From positions 1 through 64,000 of the IMG/VR virus record IMGVR_UViG_3300044716_001642: a stretch of 64,000 nucleotides of DNA, one strand, 5' to 3'. Each line of letters starts with the position of its first letter. Positions within the stretch are counted from its first letter, which is position 1. Made by a program: the position numbers and the translations under genes. The notes under the pieces were generated by a model. It had not been told where the DNA came from and did no database searches. It was given only the letters and a program-made list of their open reading frames with translations. This DNA comes from a virus. Shown piece after piece: positions 21,399 through 28,727 of the stretch.

Positions 21399-23516
21399 CT
21401 ACAACGCATCAATCATGTTGATATAATCTGTGAGCGCTTTCTTGTAAGTGTCTGGATTGTATTCGTCTGAAACTGGCAAGACGAGAGGATACTTTTTAAT
21501 GATCTCGTTTACAAGATTCGTAAACTCACTCATTTCCTTGTCGATAGATGCTTGAGCATCAGCAATGAATGACTTATTGGCAAGGCGAATGAGGCTAATA
21601 GTTTTACTATCCATGCACTTCGATTGATCTTGAATGATTGGCTTGATTGTAGCCATTGCTTTGCCAACAATATGATTGGCAGGGAGAAGCGTAACCAATG
21701 ACTTGAGAGTTTCTGGCAACCCGCGCATTTCCCAGTTTTTAGAAAAATCGCGGAACTTACTCTTGAAGTTGTCCCAAGAAATAGCATTGATTCCCTTGTT
21801 GATCTGGTCTTGAAATTTTTTGTCTTGAACAAGATTGCAGAACTTAACAACAGGCTTGCCGTCGAAAGTCGAATCATTGAACTTGTCATAATCGGCTTTT
21901 GGAAGGAACAAGGCGGCAGTCTTCTGCTTTGATTCGTCAGAGAGAATCGCAATGATCGGGTCAACATAATTTGCTTGAAGTTGATCGTAAACCTTATTCG
22001 ATACCGAGGGGAACAGGATGAACTTTTCTGTGTCCTTGTGCGAGGCGGCGTTGTAAAACTCAACGCAATCGTGAAACCCATAGTTGCGACCAGAGCGCAT
22101 ACGGAATGTGCCTTTGGCAGTTGCGCCAGTTGAAGTCGAGGTCTTACCCTTGCTTGGAACTTTAGGCAGGGAACTTGTCAACACGAACTCTCCCACCCAT
22201 CCAGTTTCTTGAATGAACTTGGCTTTTTCAGAATCCTTGAGGATGTAGAAAGCGTATGAGGCATAGCTATCATTCTTTTTCTTTTCGAGGATGACTTGCT
22301 TTGCGCGACCAACGCCGCCCACCTTCAAATCGTCCAAGAATAAAAATGCTTTTTTATTCGGCTCAACATTCTTCTCTCCCTCGCTAACATTGATTTTCTT
22401 GTTCCATGATGCCGTGGCATACAGATTAACCTTTGCATCCTTAACCTGCATTGCAGTTGCGGTCAAAGGCTTGCCGTTCCAGTTGAGCTTGAGCGTATCT
22501 GGTAGGAAGGTGAAAGATTCGCGGAGGCTTTTCAGCTTGAGCTTTGCTTCCCAAGTGTTGCCCTTGAAAGCGTCCATGTCGGCTTGCATTTTTGGCAGGA
22601 AGGAGTCAACGATCTGTTCCAGCTTGGTGAACATCCTTGTCATCGTGAGGTCATCCAGTTGGATTGCCTCGCGGGATGGAGTGATGCTGTATTCACCGAT
22701 TGGAACATGGATAACAAGATTGCATCGGAGAAGTCTATCGAACTTGGCGAACTTTTTATTCTCCAAGAGAGTTTGAACAGGTAGGCTGTAACCCACGCCT
22801 CCCATGACAATGACAGGAGAACCACTGCCCTCGTAGATTGCGAAGTTGCTTGTGCCGCCATCAAAGGTCATAGCTTGAGGCGTGAAGTTGATATTCTTGG
22901 CAATGCCATCACAGAAAACTCGCGGCTTGATTGAGAAGAATCGGTAAGCTCTTTCGACCTTCTCGTTGAATTGAGAAACATGACGATCAGGGCAAAGGAA
23001 CTTTACCTCAAAGCCATTGCGTTCAGTAGTTGCCTCGCTCTTAATCAGTCGAATGTCGGGAAGTCCATTTGATTGCAGGGAGATGAAGTATTGCGACTTT
23101 GTGCCATTGAATCGGGAGATTGCTTGGAAGTTATTCACAAGCGAGCAAAGCGACCACTTGCCAACGCCGAACCCGCCAATGAGGTCATTGTTGCCGCGCT
23201 TGCTGGATGCCCCAATGATTGAGTAAATGCGGATCATTTGATCGTGAGAGATACCCACGCCATTGTCAACGAAACGAACATTGCCGTCGAGTCGTGAGGG
23301 AAGATGCAATTCCCATCCGAGGTCTTGTGTCCCTGCCTCGATAGTAGCATCAACGCAATTTGCACCCACTTCACGAAGGACTGCCATCGTTGGGTCTTGA
23401 TAGAGATTGGCAATCATGCGGAAGAAGTGAGCGATGTTCTTCTCGTCGATACCTACGGAAATAGTCTCGAAGTTGCCGTTGAATTGAACTTTGTTGGTTT
23501 TGTCTGCGATAATCAT
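21399..23516 (-). CDS. rIIA: rIIA-like protein with GHKL ATPase fold
   Basis: 705 residues. The N-terminus has the GHKL/Hsp90-type ATP-binding motifs: REVGANCVDATIEAG (N-box), VRFVDNGVGIS (G1 box) and GGFGVGKWS (G2 box). The overall architecture and its partner rIIB identify a T4-type rIIA homologue. T4 rIIA is a membrane-associated protein needed in lambda lysogens and involved in lysis timing. The leader is 30 bases of ACCAACC-type sequence without a Shine-Dalgarno sequence. Confidence 0.85.
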   Translation of the reverse strand: MIIADKTNKVQFNGNFETISVGIDEKNIAHFFRMIANLYQDPTMAVLREVGANCVDATIEAGTQDLGWELHLPSRLDGNVRFVDNGVGISHDQMIRIYSIIGASSKRGNNDLIGGFGVGKWSLCSLVNNFQAISRFNGTKSQYFISLQSNGLPDIRLIKSEATTERNGFEVKFLCPDRHVSQFNEKVERAYRFFSIKPRVFCDGIAKNINFTPQAMTFDGGTSNFAIYEGSGSPVIVMGGVGYSLPVQTLLENKKFAKFDRLLRCNLVIHVPIGEYSITPSREAIQLDDLTMTRMFTKLEQIVDSFLPKMQADMDAFKGNTWEAKLKLKSLRESFTFLPDTLKLNWNGKPLTATAMQVKDAKVNLYATASWNKKINVSEGEKNVEPNKKAFLFLDDLKVGGVGRAKQVILEKKKNDSYASYAFYILKDSEKAKFIQETGWVGEFVLTSSLPKVPSKGKTSTSTGATAKGTFRMRSGRNYGFHDCVEFYNAASHKDTEKFILFPSVSNKVYDQLQANYVDPIIAILSDESKQKTAALFLPKADYDKFNDSTFDGKPVVKFCNLVQDKKFQDQINKGINAISWDNFKSKFRDFSKNWEMRGLPETLKSLVTLLPANHIVGKAMATIKPIIQDQSKCMDSKTISLIRLANKSFIADAQASIDKEMSEFTNLVNEIIKKYPLVLPVSDEYNPDTYKKALTDYINMIDAL

Positions 23517-23546
23517 GGTTTGGTTTGGTTGGTTGGTTGAGTCTCT

Positions 23547-23575
23547 AATATGCAGGTTTTTTATATCGAGGTCAA
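23547..23575 (-). promoter_or_regulatory. sigma70 promoter of rIIA
   Basis: Minus strand: TTGACC (23575-23570), 17-bp spacer, CATATT (23552-23547). Confidence 0.75.
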
Positions 23576-23613
23576 GGGATTTTCTTAAAAAAGTTTTAGA
23601 ATCTTTTGCTCGC

Positions 23614-23682
23614 GTAAGTTGCTATCGTTCAAGGACTTGCGGGCCGGACGGGCCCCTAAAATGCTGATAATCAACAACTTAA
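23614..23682 (-). repeat. 69-nt palindromic intergenic element, copy 16
   Basis: Last copy, minus orientation, upstream of the rIIA promoter. Core variant GGGGCCCGTCCGGCCC. Confidence 0.9.
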
Positions 23683-23990
23683 AAAATCAAGTCAATAATT
23701 TATCCTATAATATACTATACTTACATCATTCTACAAAATCCTATTAATCTTTTTTTATTAAACCTCCTATGGTTTTTCTTTATTCTCCCATATGGGATAC
23801 GGAACGTCCGTAGATCGAACGACTTGTGTGCTAGCGTTACCCATAATTAAATTTGAATTAATTGTTGTAAGTTGGGGTTTCGTAAACCATTGAGAATCAG
23901 GGACTTACGTATACGTATAAATGTGCGCACAGGCTGGTGGGCGATTGGGCGGATGATCGTGCGCCGGATCGGGCGTATCCATATACATAT
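23683..23990. other. gene-free boundary region
   Basis: About 310 bases between the early block and the AT-rich half. It contains the perfect hairpin TACGGA-ACG-TCCGTA (23798-23812), itself bracketed by TATGGG (23791) and CCCATA (23840), and a degenerate half of a palindromic element near 23866-23915. No gene is supported. Confidence 0.5.
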
Positions 23991-24089
23991 TATTTGGCGA
24001 CTTCGCGTTCGCAAATACCATATATTATTTGGCGACTTCGAGTTCGTAAATCTGACCTATATTATTTCGGGCCAAATCATTCGCAAATA
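23991..24089 (-). repeat. three 27-nt TATTTG/CAAATA hairpins
   Basis: Copies at 23991-24017, 24026-24051 (last base changed) and 24063-24089, just downstream of the 24102 gene. TATTTGGCGA...TCGCAAATA forms a stem with one bulged G. Confidence 0.75.
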
Positions 24090-24101
24090 CAGCATTCATT
24101 T

Positions 24102-24710
24102 TCAATAATCTATATTGAATATCTCAGGCCATATTCTTTCTATGCTCCATGGCATATGAGTATTCCAATTATATGAATTCAAAAGATCCATATAAAATTC
24201 CCTTGGTCTATTCAGTATGTTTTGTTTATGAACTATGTACTGTGCTCCTGAAGCGTAAACGAAATATTGTTTTGAACTATTGAAGGTTTTATAATGTAAG
24301 TCTTCAGCATAAACACCTAAGCCTGAAAGAAAAGATTGATCTTCTTTCAATATTCGATTAGCCAATGAATAACAACCCTCTGAGAATTTATTCAATTCGC
24401 CGGCGCATTGTGGAAAATCATTCACCAATCTAATAACTTCTGGACAATGATCAAATGGATTACCTTGAAGAAATATATTCCAAGTAGCAAGATTATTATA
24501 GTTATTAACTATGTGATGTAAATAAGTATGAGCTTCTCTTCCAATATTTTCTAGATGATAAACTTTTAGCTGATAAAGTTCTCTACCTTCTTTCAGAGAC
24601 AAGGCTTGTTCATCTAATGCAGATCCCTTATTGTAAATTACTACATTAGTAAATATACCATCTAGCCAAAGCAAATCTTCATTGTATCTTGAGACAATAG
24701 TAGTAACCAT
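24102..24710 (-). CDS. DUF3431-family protein
   Basis: 202 residues: TTIVSRYNEDLLWLDGI at the N-terminus, then ENIGREAHTYLHHIVNNYNNLATWNIFLQGNPFDH. N-(I/V)-G-R-E-(A/G)-H-T-Y-L with F-x-Q-G-x-P-x-D-H is the DUF3431 signature, a family related to glycosyltransferase-like enzymes acting on surface glycans. A second member lies at 43637-44581. Acts presumably on virion or host glycans; substrate unknown. Confidence 0.75.
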   Translation of the reverse strand: MVTTIVSRYNEDLLWLDGIFTNVVIYNKGSALDEQALSLKEGRELYQLKVYHLENIGREAHTYLHHIVNNYNNLATWNIFLQGNPFDHCPEVIRLVNDFPQCAGELNKFSEGCYSLANRILKEDQSFLSGLGVYAEDLHYKTFNSSKQYFVYASGAQYIVHKQNILNRPREFYMDLLNSYNWNTHMPWSIERIWPEIFNIDY

Positions 24711-24752
24711 AAAATTAATCTAATCAACTTTATGTATTACACGGAAATTTAT

Positions 24753-24833
24753 TTAAAGAAACAACTGAAAACAAATCCAAAAAATTAATCCAAGAATATA
24801 ATATACTACATCTTCATTAGCATTGTTAATCAT
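24753..24833 (-). CDS. single-helix membrane microprotein
   Basis: 26 residues: MINNANEDV then a hydrophobic helix (VYYILGLIFWICFQLFL). No ribosome-binding site visible; called because of recurrence of such frames. Confidence 0.4.
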   Translation of the reverse strand: MINNANEDVVYYILGLIFWICFQLFL

Positions 24834-24874
24834 AATACTTATATTTGTCTTTATATGTTATAATCAAAAAGAAA

Positions 24875-24989
24875 GGGACCAGGTCGGGACGGCTACCACC
24901 CCGCCCAACACAGTGGGAACCATATATGGCAACAACCACGGAGCCATACCAACCACCCCACCGTCGCCAAAGAACCTGGCGCTGGTCCC
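24875..24989 (+). ncRNA. GC-rich structured segment, candidate small RNA
   Basis: About 115 bases of more than 60% GC in an AT-rich setting, closed by a perfect 8-bp stem GGGACCAG/CTGGTCCC (24875-24882 with 24982-24989). A TATAAT at 24859-24864 is well placed for plus-strand transcription, though no -35 box is clear. On the minus strand the segment is followed by a T-rich tract and holds a GG-rich run that could form a two-tier quadruplex. Strand and function are undecided. Confidence 0.35.
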
Positions 24990-24998
24990 AAATTAAAA

Positions 24999-25619
24999 TT
25001 ACCTGCTGCCGAATCCTTGTGTTTTTATATTCAAGGATTGTAAGCTATTTGTATTTCCGCATTGCCCATCGGGAAAAACATTGAATGCTATTGTATATCT
25101 TGGCGTATCTGATTGATGCACCAGAACTTTATGCAAAAGATTAGATGGGAAAAGTATCAATGCGCCAGCTTCGGGTCTTACTGTAATAACGTCATCATGT
25201 CGGGATAAAAATGGAGACTTGTACCAAATCGGAATATTATTGGTAAAAAATTCAGTTTCTCCTCCTTCGCCAGGTTTCGCGGAGGTAAAATAAAATACTC
25301 CGCTCATGAATGAGTTAGGATGAGAGTGCAAATGGTGAGACTCTCCCTTGGTTGATTTATTAGCCCATGACTGAGTAATGACCAGGTTTTCTACTTCTAG
25401 GAATGCTATGTCTGATTTCGCTTCTTGAATGCAGTCAAGAAACCACAAATGTATATCTTTAAATCCTTCATGATTGTATAGGTCATAAATTTTTGAGTAA
25501 GAGTTTAGTTTATTCTCTTGCCAATCTGTTAATTTGATTAACTCAAATGCCTCTGCATACATTTCGGGCTTAGCATTAAATTTATATATGCTATTATGAT
25601 AATAAGAAATTTTTTTCAT
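24999..25619 (-). CDS. 2-oxoglutarate/Fe(II) oxygenase-like protein
   Basis: 206 residues. HHLHSHPNSFMSGVFYF, a distal His in FPSNLLHKVLVHQSDTPRYTIAFNVFP and the Arg after it match the double-stranded beta-helix of the phage 2OG-Fe(II) oxygenase group (TIGR02466 type). Such enzymes hydroxylate proteins, nucleic acids or sugars; the target here is unknown. One of four such genes in the window. Confidence 0.8.
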   Translation of the reverse strand: MKKISYYHNSIYKFNAKPEMYAEAFELIKLTDWQENKLNSYSKIYDLYNHEGFKDIHLWFLDCIQEAKSDIAFLEVENLVITQSWANKSTKGESHHLHSHPNSFMSGVFYFTSAKPGEGGETEFFTNNIPIWYKSPFLSRHDDVITVRPEAGALILFPSNLLHKVLVHQSDTPRYTIAFNVFPDGQCGNTNSLQSLNIKTQGFGSR

Positions 25620-25627
25620 TTTAATTA

Positions 25628-25909
25628 TTATCTACTATAGTCTACTTTGCATTTATGGCTACCAGATGTTTGAATATATCCTACTCCTTTTACAAATTCA
25701 TGCTTTGCAGATCCATTGAAGTTTACTTTTTCAATCTTTGCTCCGTACGGCAGGTTTTGAATTGCCGAAGCCAATGAGTCACCTTTACTGTTTCCAGCGC
25801 CGATAACATAATCATAATACCTATAGTCTCCGGCTGCTGAAGCCGCTGCCGTTGATGCGAGTAGCGCCGCCGCTAGAAGTTTTACTGTAGACTTGGTCAA
25901 TGCTTTCAT
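25628..25909 (-). CDS. small secreted protein
   Basis: 93 residues with a clear signal peptide (MKALTKSTVKLLAAALLASTAAASA, cut after ASA). The mature part is DYRYYDYVIGAGNSKGDSLASAIQNLPYGAKIEKVNF..., about 68 residues with one Cys. The promoter places the -10 box seven bases from the ATG. The function in the periplasm or outside is unknown. Confidence 0.65.
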   Translation of the reverse strand: MKALTKSTVKLLAAALLASTAAASAAGDYRYYDYVIGAGNSKGDSLASAIQNLPYGAKIEKVNFNGSAKHEFVKGVGYIQTSGSHKCKVDYSR

Positions 25910-25916
25910 ATATAAC

Positions 25917-25945
25917 ACTATATACCATCTTTCAAATGTTGTCAA
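25917..25945 (-). promoter_or_regulatory. leaderless-type sigma70 promoter
   Basis: Minus strand: TTGACA (25945-25940), 17-bp spacer, TATAGT (25922-25917), seven bases to the ATG at 25909. Confidence 0.75.
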
Positions 25946-26052
25946 ATGAATAAAATTATATTCGTTATTTTTTATTGTATTCTATTATAGTACAAGATAG
26001 TATTAGATCTCTTGTTATTTAATTAAATTAATTTAAACTAATTTTTATTTGG

Positions 26053-26124
26053 CTCCCAGGGTAAGATTCGAACTTACGACCAACCCGTTAACAGCGGGCC
26101 GCTCTACCTCTGAGCTACCTGGGA
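26053..26124 (-). tRNA. tRNA-Asn (GUU)
   Basis: Acceptor TCCCAGG/CCTGGGA, D-arm GCTC...GAGC, anticodon loop CTGTTAA, T-arm with TTCGAAT. Canonical. Confidence 0.92.
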
Positions 26125-26131
26125 TCTTATT

Positions 26132-26158
26132 TATTTGGCGACTTCACGTTCGCAAATA
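26132..26158 (-). repeat. 27-nt hairpin between tRNA-Glu and tRNA-Asn
   Basis: TATTTGGCGACTTCACGTTCGCAAATA type; same stem as the copies at 23991-24089. Confidence 0.75.
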
Positions 26159-26161
26159 TGG

Positions 26162-26233
26162 CATCTCCAATGGGGATTGAACCCATGCTCCCACCGTGAA
26201 AGGGTAGTGTGCTAACCGCTACACTATGGAGAC
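26162..26233 (-). tRNA. tRNA-Glu (UUC)
   Basis: Acceptor GTCTCCA/TGGAGAT, anticodon arm CTACC-CTTTCAC-GGTGG, T-arm ATGGG-TTCAATC-CCCAT. Confidence 0.9.
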
Positions 26234-26256
26234 AAAAATTTTTCGGGCGCTTATAT

Positions 26257-26283
26257 TATTTGGCAAAAAATGGTTCGCAAATA
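26257..26283 (-). repeat. 27-nt hairpin between tRNA-Thr and tRNA-Glu
   Basis: TATTTGGC...TTCGCAAATA; outer 6-bp stem kept, inner part A-rich. Confidence 0.7.
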
Positions 26284-26287
26284 CTGG

Positions 26288-26358
26288 AGGTCAATCAGAG
26301 AATCGAACTCTGCTCTCAACTTTACAAAAGTCGTGCATCACCACAATGCTTAAAGACC
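26288..26358 (-). tRNA. tRNA-Thr (UGU)
   Basis: Anticodon arm CGACT-TTTGTAA-AGTTG, T-arm CAGAG-TTCGATT-CTCTG, acceptor GGTCTTT/ATTGACC with two U-U mismatches. Confidence 0.85.
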
Positions 26359-26364
26359 GAGCTT

Positions 26365-26391
26365 TATTTGGCAAAAAATCATTCGCAAATA
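26365..26391 (-). repeat. 27-nt hairpin upstream of tRNA-Thr
   Basis: TATTTGGC...TTCGCAAATA, between the microprotein frame and tRNA-Thr. Confidence 0.7.
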
Positions 26392-26410
26392 CAGTAAATA
26401 TACTATACAC

Positions 26411-26482
26411 TTATTTATTAATTTTGTCAATGGGTAAGAGTCCTATGATGGCTCCTAATAAGATCATGAATATTATTTCCAT
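26411..26482 (-). CDS. single-helix membrane microprotein
   Basis: 23 residues: MEIIFMILLGAIIGLLPI then Asp-Lys-Ile-Asn-Lys. Same ME-x... start and GxxxG-type helix as the frames at 6468 and 9209. Lies inside the tRNA cluster between two 27-nt hairpins. Confidence 0.45.
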   Translation of the reverse strand: MEIIFMILLGAIIGLLPIDKINK

Positions 26483-26517
26483 GAAGTTATTATATTAGAT
26501 AATTGGCCGGCTTATAT

Positions 26518-26544
26518 TATTTGGGATTTTTTTGTTCGCAAATA
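26518..26544 (-). repeat. 27-nt hairpin downstream of HNH gene
   Basis: TATTTGGG...TTCGCAAATA, nine bases behind the stop of the HNH endonuclease gene. Confidence 0.65.
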
Positions 26545-26552
26545 CAGGATTA

Positions 26553-26984
26553 CTATTCTGGATAATTACAGAATTCTAAACCAACATTATCGGCGTTTTT
26601 TATTCTTCTATTGAATGTTCTGTTCTTGTGACAATTACTGCAGACTACTTCGCATTTTTGAATCTCTTCTTTTACCCTATCAAGAGAGATGGTATGAATT
26701 CTATGTTGAGAAATATTAAATTCTTTATTGCCCAAATGATCAAATTCTAAAATCCAATATGGATAATTCTCTTTGCAATCTGCGCAAGATTTACTTGACT
26801 TATATTCTTGTATGTATCTTGTTATCTTGCCTCTTGCATCTATCCTTCTTTTGTCCACTTTATCTTTTTGACCCACTCCCAAATGATAAGAGATGGTCCC
26901 CTTAGAGCAGTTCAATTCTTTTTGAATATCCCTATAAGAATAACCTTCTTTCTTTAGTTTGAAAATTTCATCTTTTAATTTCAT
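26553..26984 (-). CDS. HNH homing endonuclease
   Basis: 143 residues. An N-terminal helix-turn-helix (YSYRDIQKELNCSKGTISYHL) precedes an HNH zinc-binding core: CADCKENYPYWILEFDHLG and CEVVCSNCHKNRTF, with two CxxC pairs and the His/Asn residues of the motif. It lies between the two tRNA-Ser genes and the Thr/Glu/Asn cluster, a usual position for mobile endonucleases. Probably a self-spreading element rather than a gene serving the phage. Confidence 0.85.
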   Translation of the reverse strand: MKLKDEIFKLKKEGYSYRDIQKELNCSKGTISYHLGVGQKDKVDKRRIDARGKITRYIQEYKSSKSCADCKENYPYWILEFDHLGNKEFNISQHRIHTISLDRVKEEIQKCEVVCSNCHKNRTFNRRIKNADNVGLEFCNYPE

Positions 26985-27019
26985 TTAAATTATTTATTCT
27001 AATATTCAACTTGAAGAGT

Positions 27020-27105
27020 CGGGTGGCTGAAGTGCCGACCTCCATACCATTCCTGGTACCGCTAGTTTTCAAGACTAGGTCTAGAGCCGTCTAGATTAAC
27101 CACCC
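27020..27105 (-). tRNA. tRNA-Ser (UGA), unusual T-loop
   Basis: Class II. Acceptor GGGTGGT/GCCACCC, anticodon arm CTAGT-CTTGAAA-ACTAG, variable-arm stem TACC/GGTA. The T-loop reads GTCGGCA rather than TTCRANN, and the D-arm contains the palindrome TCTAGA twice. Confidence 0.8.
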
Positions 27106-27119
27106 ATATATAATAAACT

Positions 27120-27204
27120 CAGGCCGGGAAGGATTCGAACCTTCGGAACCTTTCGGTTCTGCAGTTTAGTAAACTGCTGCAATCGGCCGCTCTGCCACCG
27201 ACCC
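27120..27204 (-). tRNA. tRNA-Ser-like, anticodon ACU
   Basis: Class II. Acceptor GGGTCGG/CCGGCCT, anticodon arm GCAGT-TTACTAA-ACTGC giving ACU, variable arm GAACC-GAAA-GGTTC, T-arm GAAGG-TTCGAAT-CCTTC. Bacterial AGY-reading tRNA-Ser normally has GCU, so A34 is unusual. Confidence 0.8.
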
Positions 27205-27273
27205 ATGAACTATTAAATTAATTTTTATTTATTCAAACTTATTGTACTTCTTCATTACACTCATTTATTATAC

Positions 27274-27456
27274 TCAGTCTTCTTTATTAGTCCAAATTTT
27301 ATTCCCACCAAGATCATCATACTTGATTGAGAGAAGCATGCAGTTATGATAAAGGTGGTAGGCAAAGCCGGCCGGGATTCTCCAAAAAATGTCCCCAAGA
27401 TAATAGAATAGATAAGCTAATAGAGTATAGTATAAAGAAGATATAGGTTTCAACAT
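27274..27456 (-). CDS. small phage membrane-associated protein
   Basis: 60 residues: MLKPISSLYYTLLAYLFYYLGDIFWRIPAGFAYHLYHNCMLLS, hydrophobic in its first 25 residues, followed by a polar tail (IKYDDLGGNKIW). The design (Y-Y-L-G-D...A-Y-x-L-Y...) is known from short hypothetical proteins of marine and enteric phages; no function. Confidence 0.6.
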   Translation of the reverse strand: MLKPISSLYYTLLAYLFYYLGDIFWRIPAGFAYHLYHNCMLLSIKYDDLGGNKIWTNKED

Positions 27457-28145
27457 ATTTTTTTAATTTTAATTCTTTTTATTTAATTTAAATTAATTTT
27501 AATTCGAGTTTATGAGGTTTTGCGTATAGAGGCCGTATCGGCCCTAGGGAAAAAGTTCATTCGCCGCCATGAATTTTCTATTTTAATTAATTTTTATTCA
27601 GGTTTATTCAGTAAAGTTCCGCCCACTTTAGCACTATAAAGGCTTTTTAGCTGTAGGTAAAGAAGAAAATGCCGTAGGATAAGAAGAATATTCTTTTGTA
27701 TAAAATTATTTTTGGTATTTTTTGCTTGACTATTGTATAAAATTATAAAAATCGAAATATTATTAATCAATTTTTATTATTTACATTAGTATATAACATT
27801 ATCTTGTTTATTCTCTATTATTCTCTATACTTATACTCTCTTTTATTTGTGTTTATTTTGCCCTATAATTTTGTGCTATTTTCCCTAGTGTAGAGGGGTA
27901 TTTTTGGTGTTGAATTTTGTGGTATTTTTCTTAGGGTTTTCCGTAGGCTTTTCCTATCGAAATAGGGTGGCTATATTGTGGCAAAATGTGGATAAAAAAT
28001 AATACAGCGGCGAAGTTTTTAAATTTATACAAATAAAATCTTTTATATATATAGTAAGCGGTTGTATTATATATTTTAATTAATTGATTTATACGTTATA
28101 ATATGTGTAATTGGTGATATACCTCTTCAATAAACGCATTTACAT
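27457..28145. other. gene-free region at a strand switch, candidate origin
   Basis: About 690 bases of AT-rich sequence with no gene, between minus-strand genes on the left and plus-strand genes on the right. It holds a perfect DnaA-box (TGTGGATAA at 27987-27995), a TTGACTATTGTATAAAATT motif at 27726-27744 shared with early promoters, and T-rich, strand-biased tracts at 27781-27960. Confidence 0.4.
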
Positions 28146-28727
28146 ATGATATATAATTTAAACCATTTAACTCAGTTGCCAGACCAAGATGTAGTAGGTC
28201 CGATTCAAGATGATGAAGCTTTAACATTATTTGGCATAATTAAAGTAATGAGACTGAAACGCATTGTTGAAATCGGTGCTCACTCAGGGTATTCAGCTAA
28301 AAATTTTTTGGAAGCAGTTGGTGATGGTGGACACGTTATTGGAATTGATATTTTTCCGACGCCAAAGTGGAGCGAAAATCACACCACTATTATTAAAGAC
28401 GCGAGATTAGTTACATCGGAAGAGATTCCTTGGGAAATCGATTTATTATTTTATGACTGTCACGATTTGGAAGCCTCCATGCAGTTTCATTCAAATATGG
28501 TAAAAAATAACAAGATTACCAAAAGAACAATTTTAGCACTGCATGATACAAATTTACATCCTGGAGGAGTAATGCATCAACCTGTTGAAAGAAAAATGGT
28601 GAATTTGCTAGTGGAGCAAGGATGGAGCGCTATATGTTTGCATACAAGATCAGAAGATCATGACGCATCACTTCCATTTCGTCATGGGCTCACCTTAATG
28701 CAGCAATTTGTACCGCTTGAAACATGA
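28146..28727 (+). CDS. class I SAM-dependent methyltransferase
   Basis: 193 residues. IVEIGAHSGYSAKNFLEAV (motif I), HVIGIDIFP (motif II), and WEIDLLFYDCHDLEASMQF fit the Methyltransf_24 / sugar O-methyltransferase group. Its stop overlaps the start of the glf gene (ATGA), so the two are co-translated and probably work on the same glycan, perhaps capping or modifying a galactofuranose-containing sugar. Confidence 0.75.
   Translation: MIYNLNHLTQLPDQDVVGPIQDDEALTLFGIIKVMRLKRIVEIGAHSGYSAKNFLEAVGDGGHVIGIDIFPTPKWSENHTTIIKDARLVTSEEIPWEIDLLFYDCHDLEASMQFHSNMVKNNKITKRTILALHDTNLHPGGVMHQPVERKMVNLLVEQGWSAICLHTRSEDHDASLPFRHGLTLMQQFVPLET

Noticed and set aside
3876-23682. The repeated GGGCCC-containing elements as a CRISPR array or as transposons.
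   Set aside because: Copies are dispersed between genes, follow transcription direction and have no regular spacers, cas genes, target-site duplications or transposase.
3876-23682. The 69-nt elements as ordinary intrinsic terminators.
   Set aside because: They lack a U-tract, and at 9683, 20226 and 21329 a classical terminator lies separately next to them.
23791-23845. The folded region with TATGGG/CCCATA ends as a tRNA.
   Set aside because: It is only about 55 bases and has no anticodon arm or T-loop.
23872-24108. Open frames across 23872-24176.
   Set aside because: They run through the 27-nt hairpins and repeats; both frames look like read-through of non-coding sequence.
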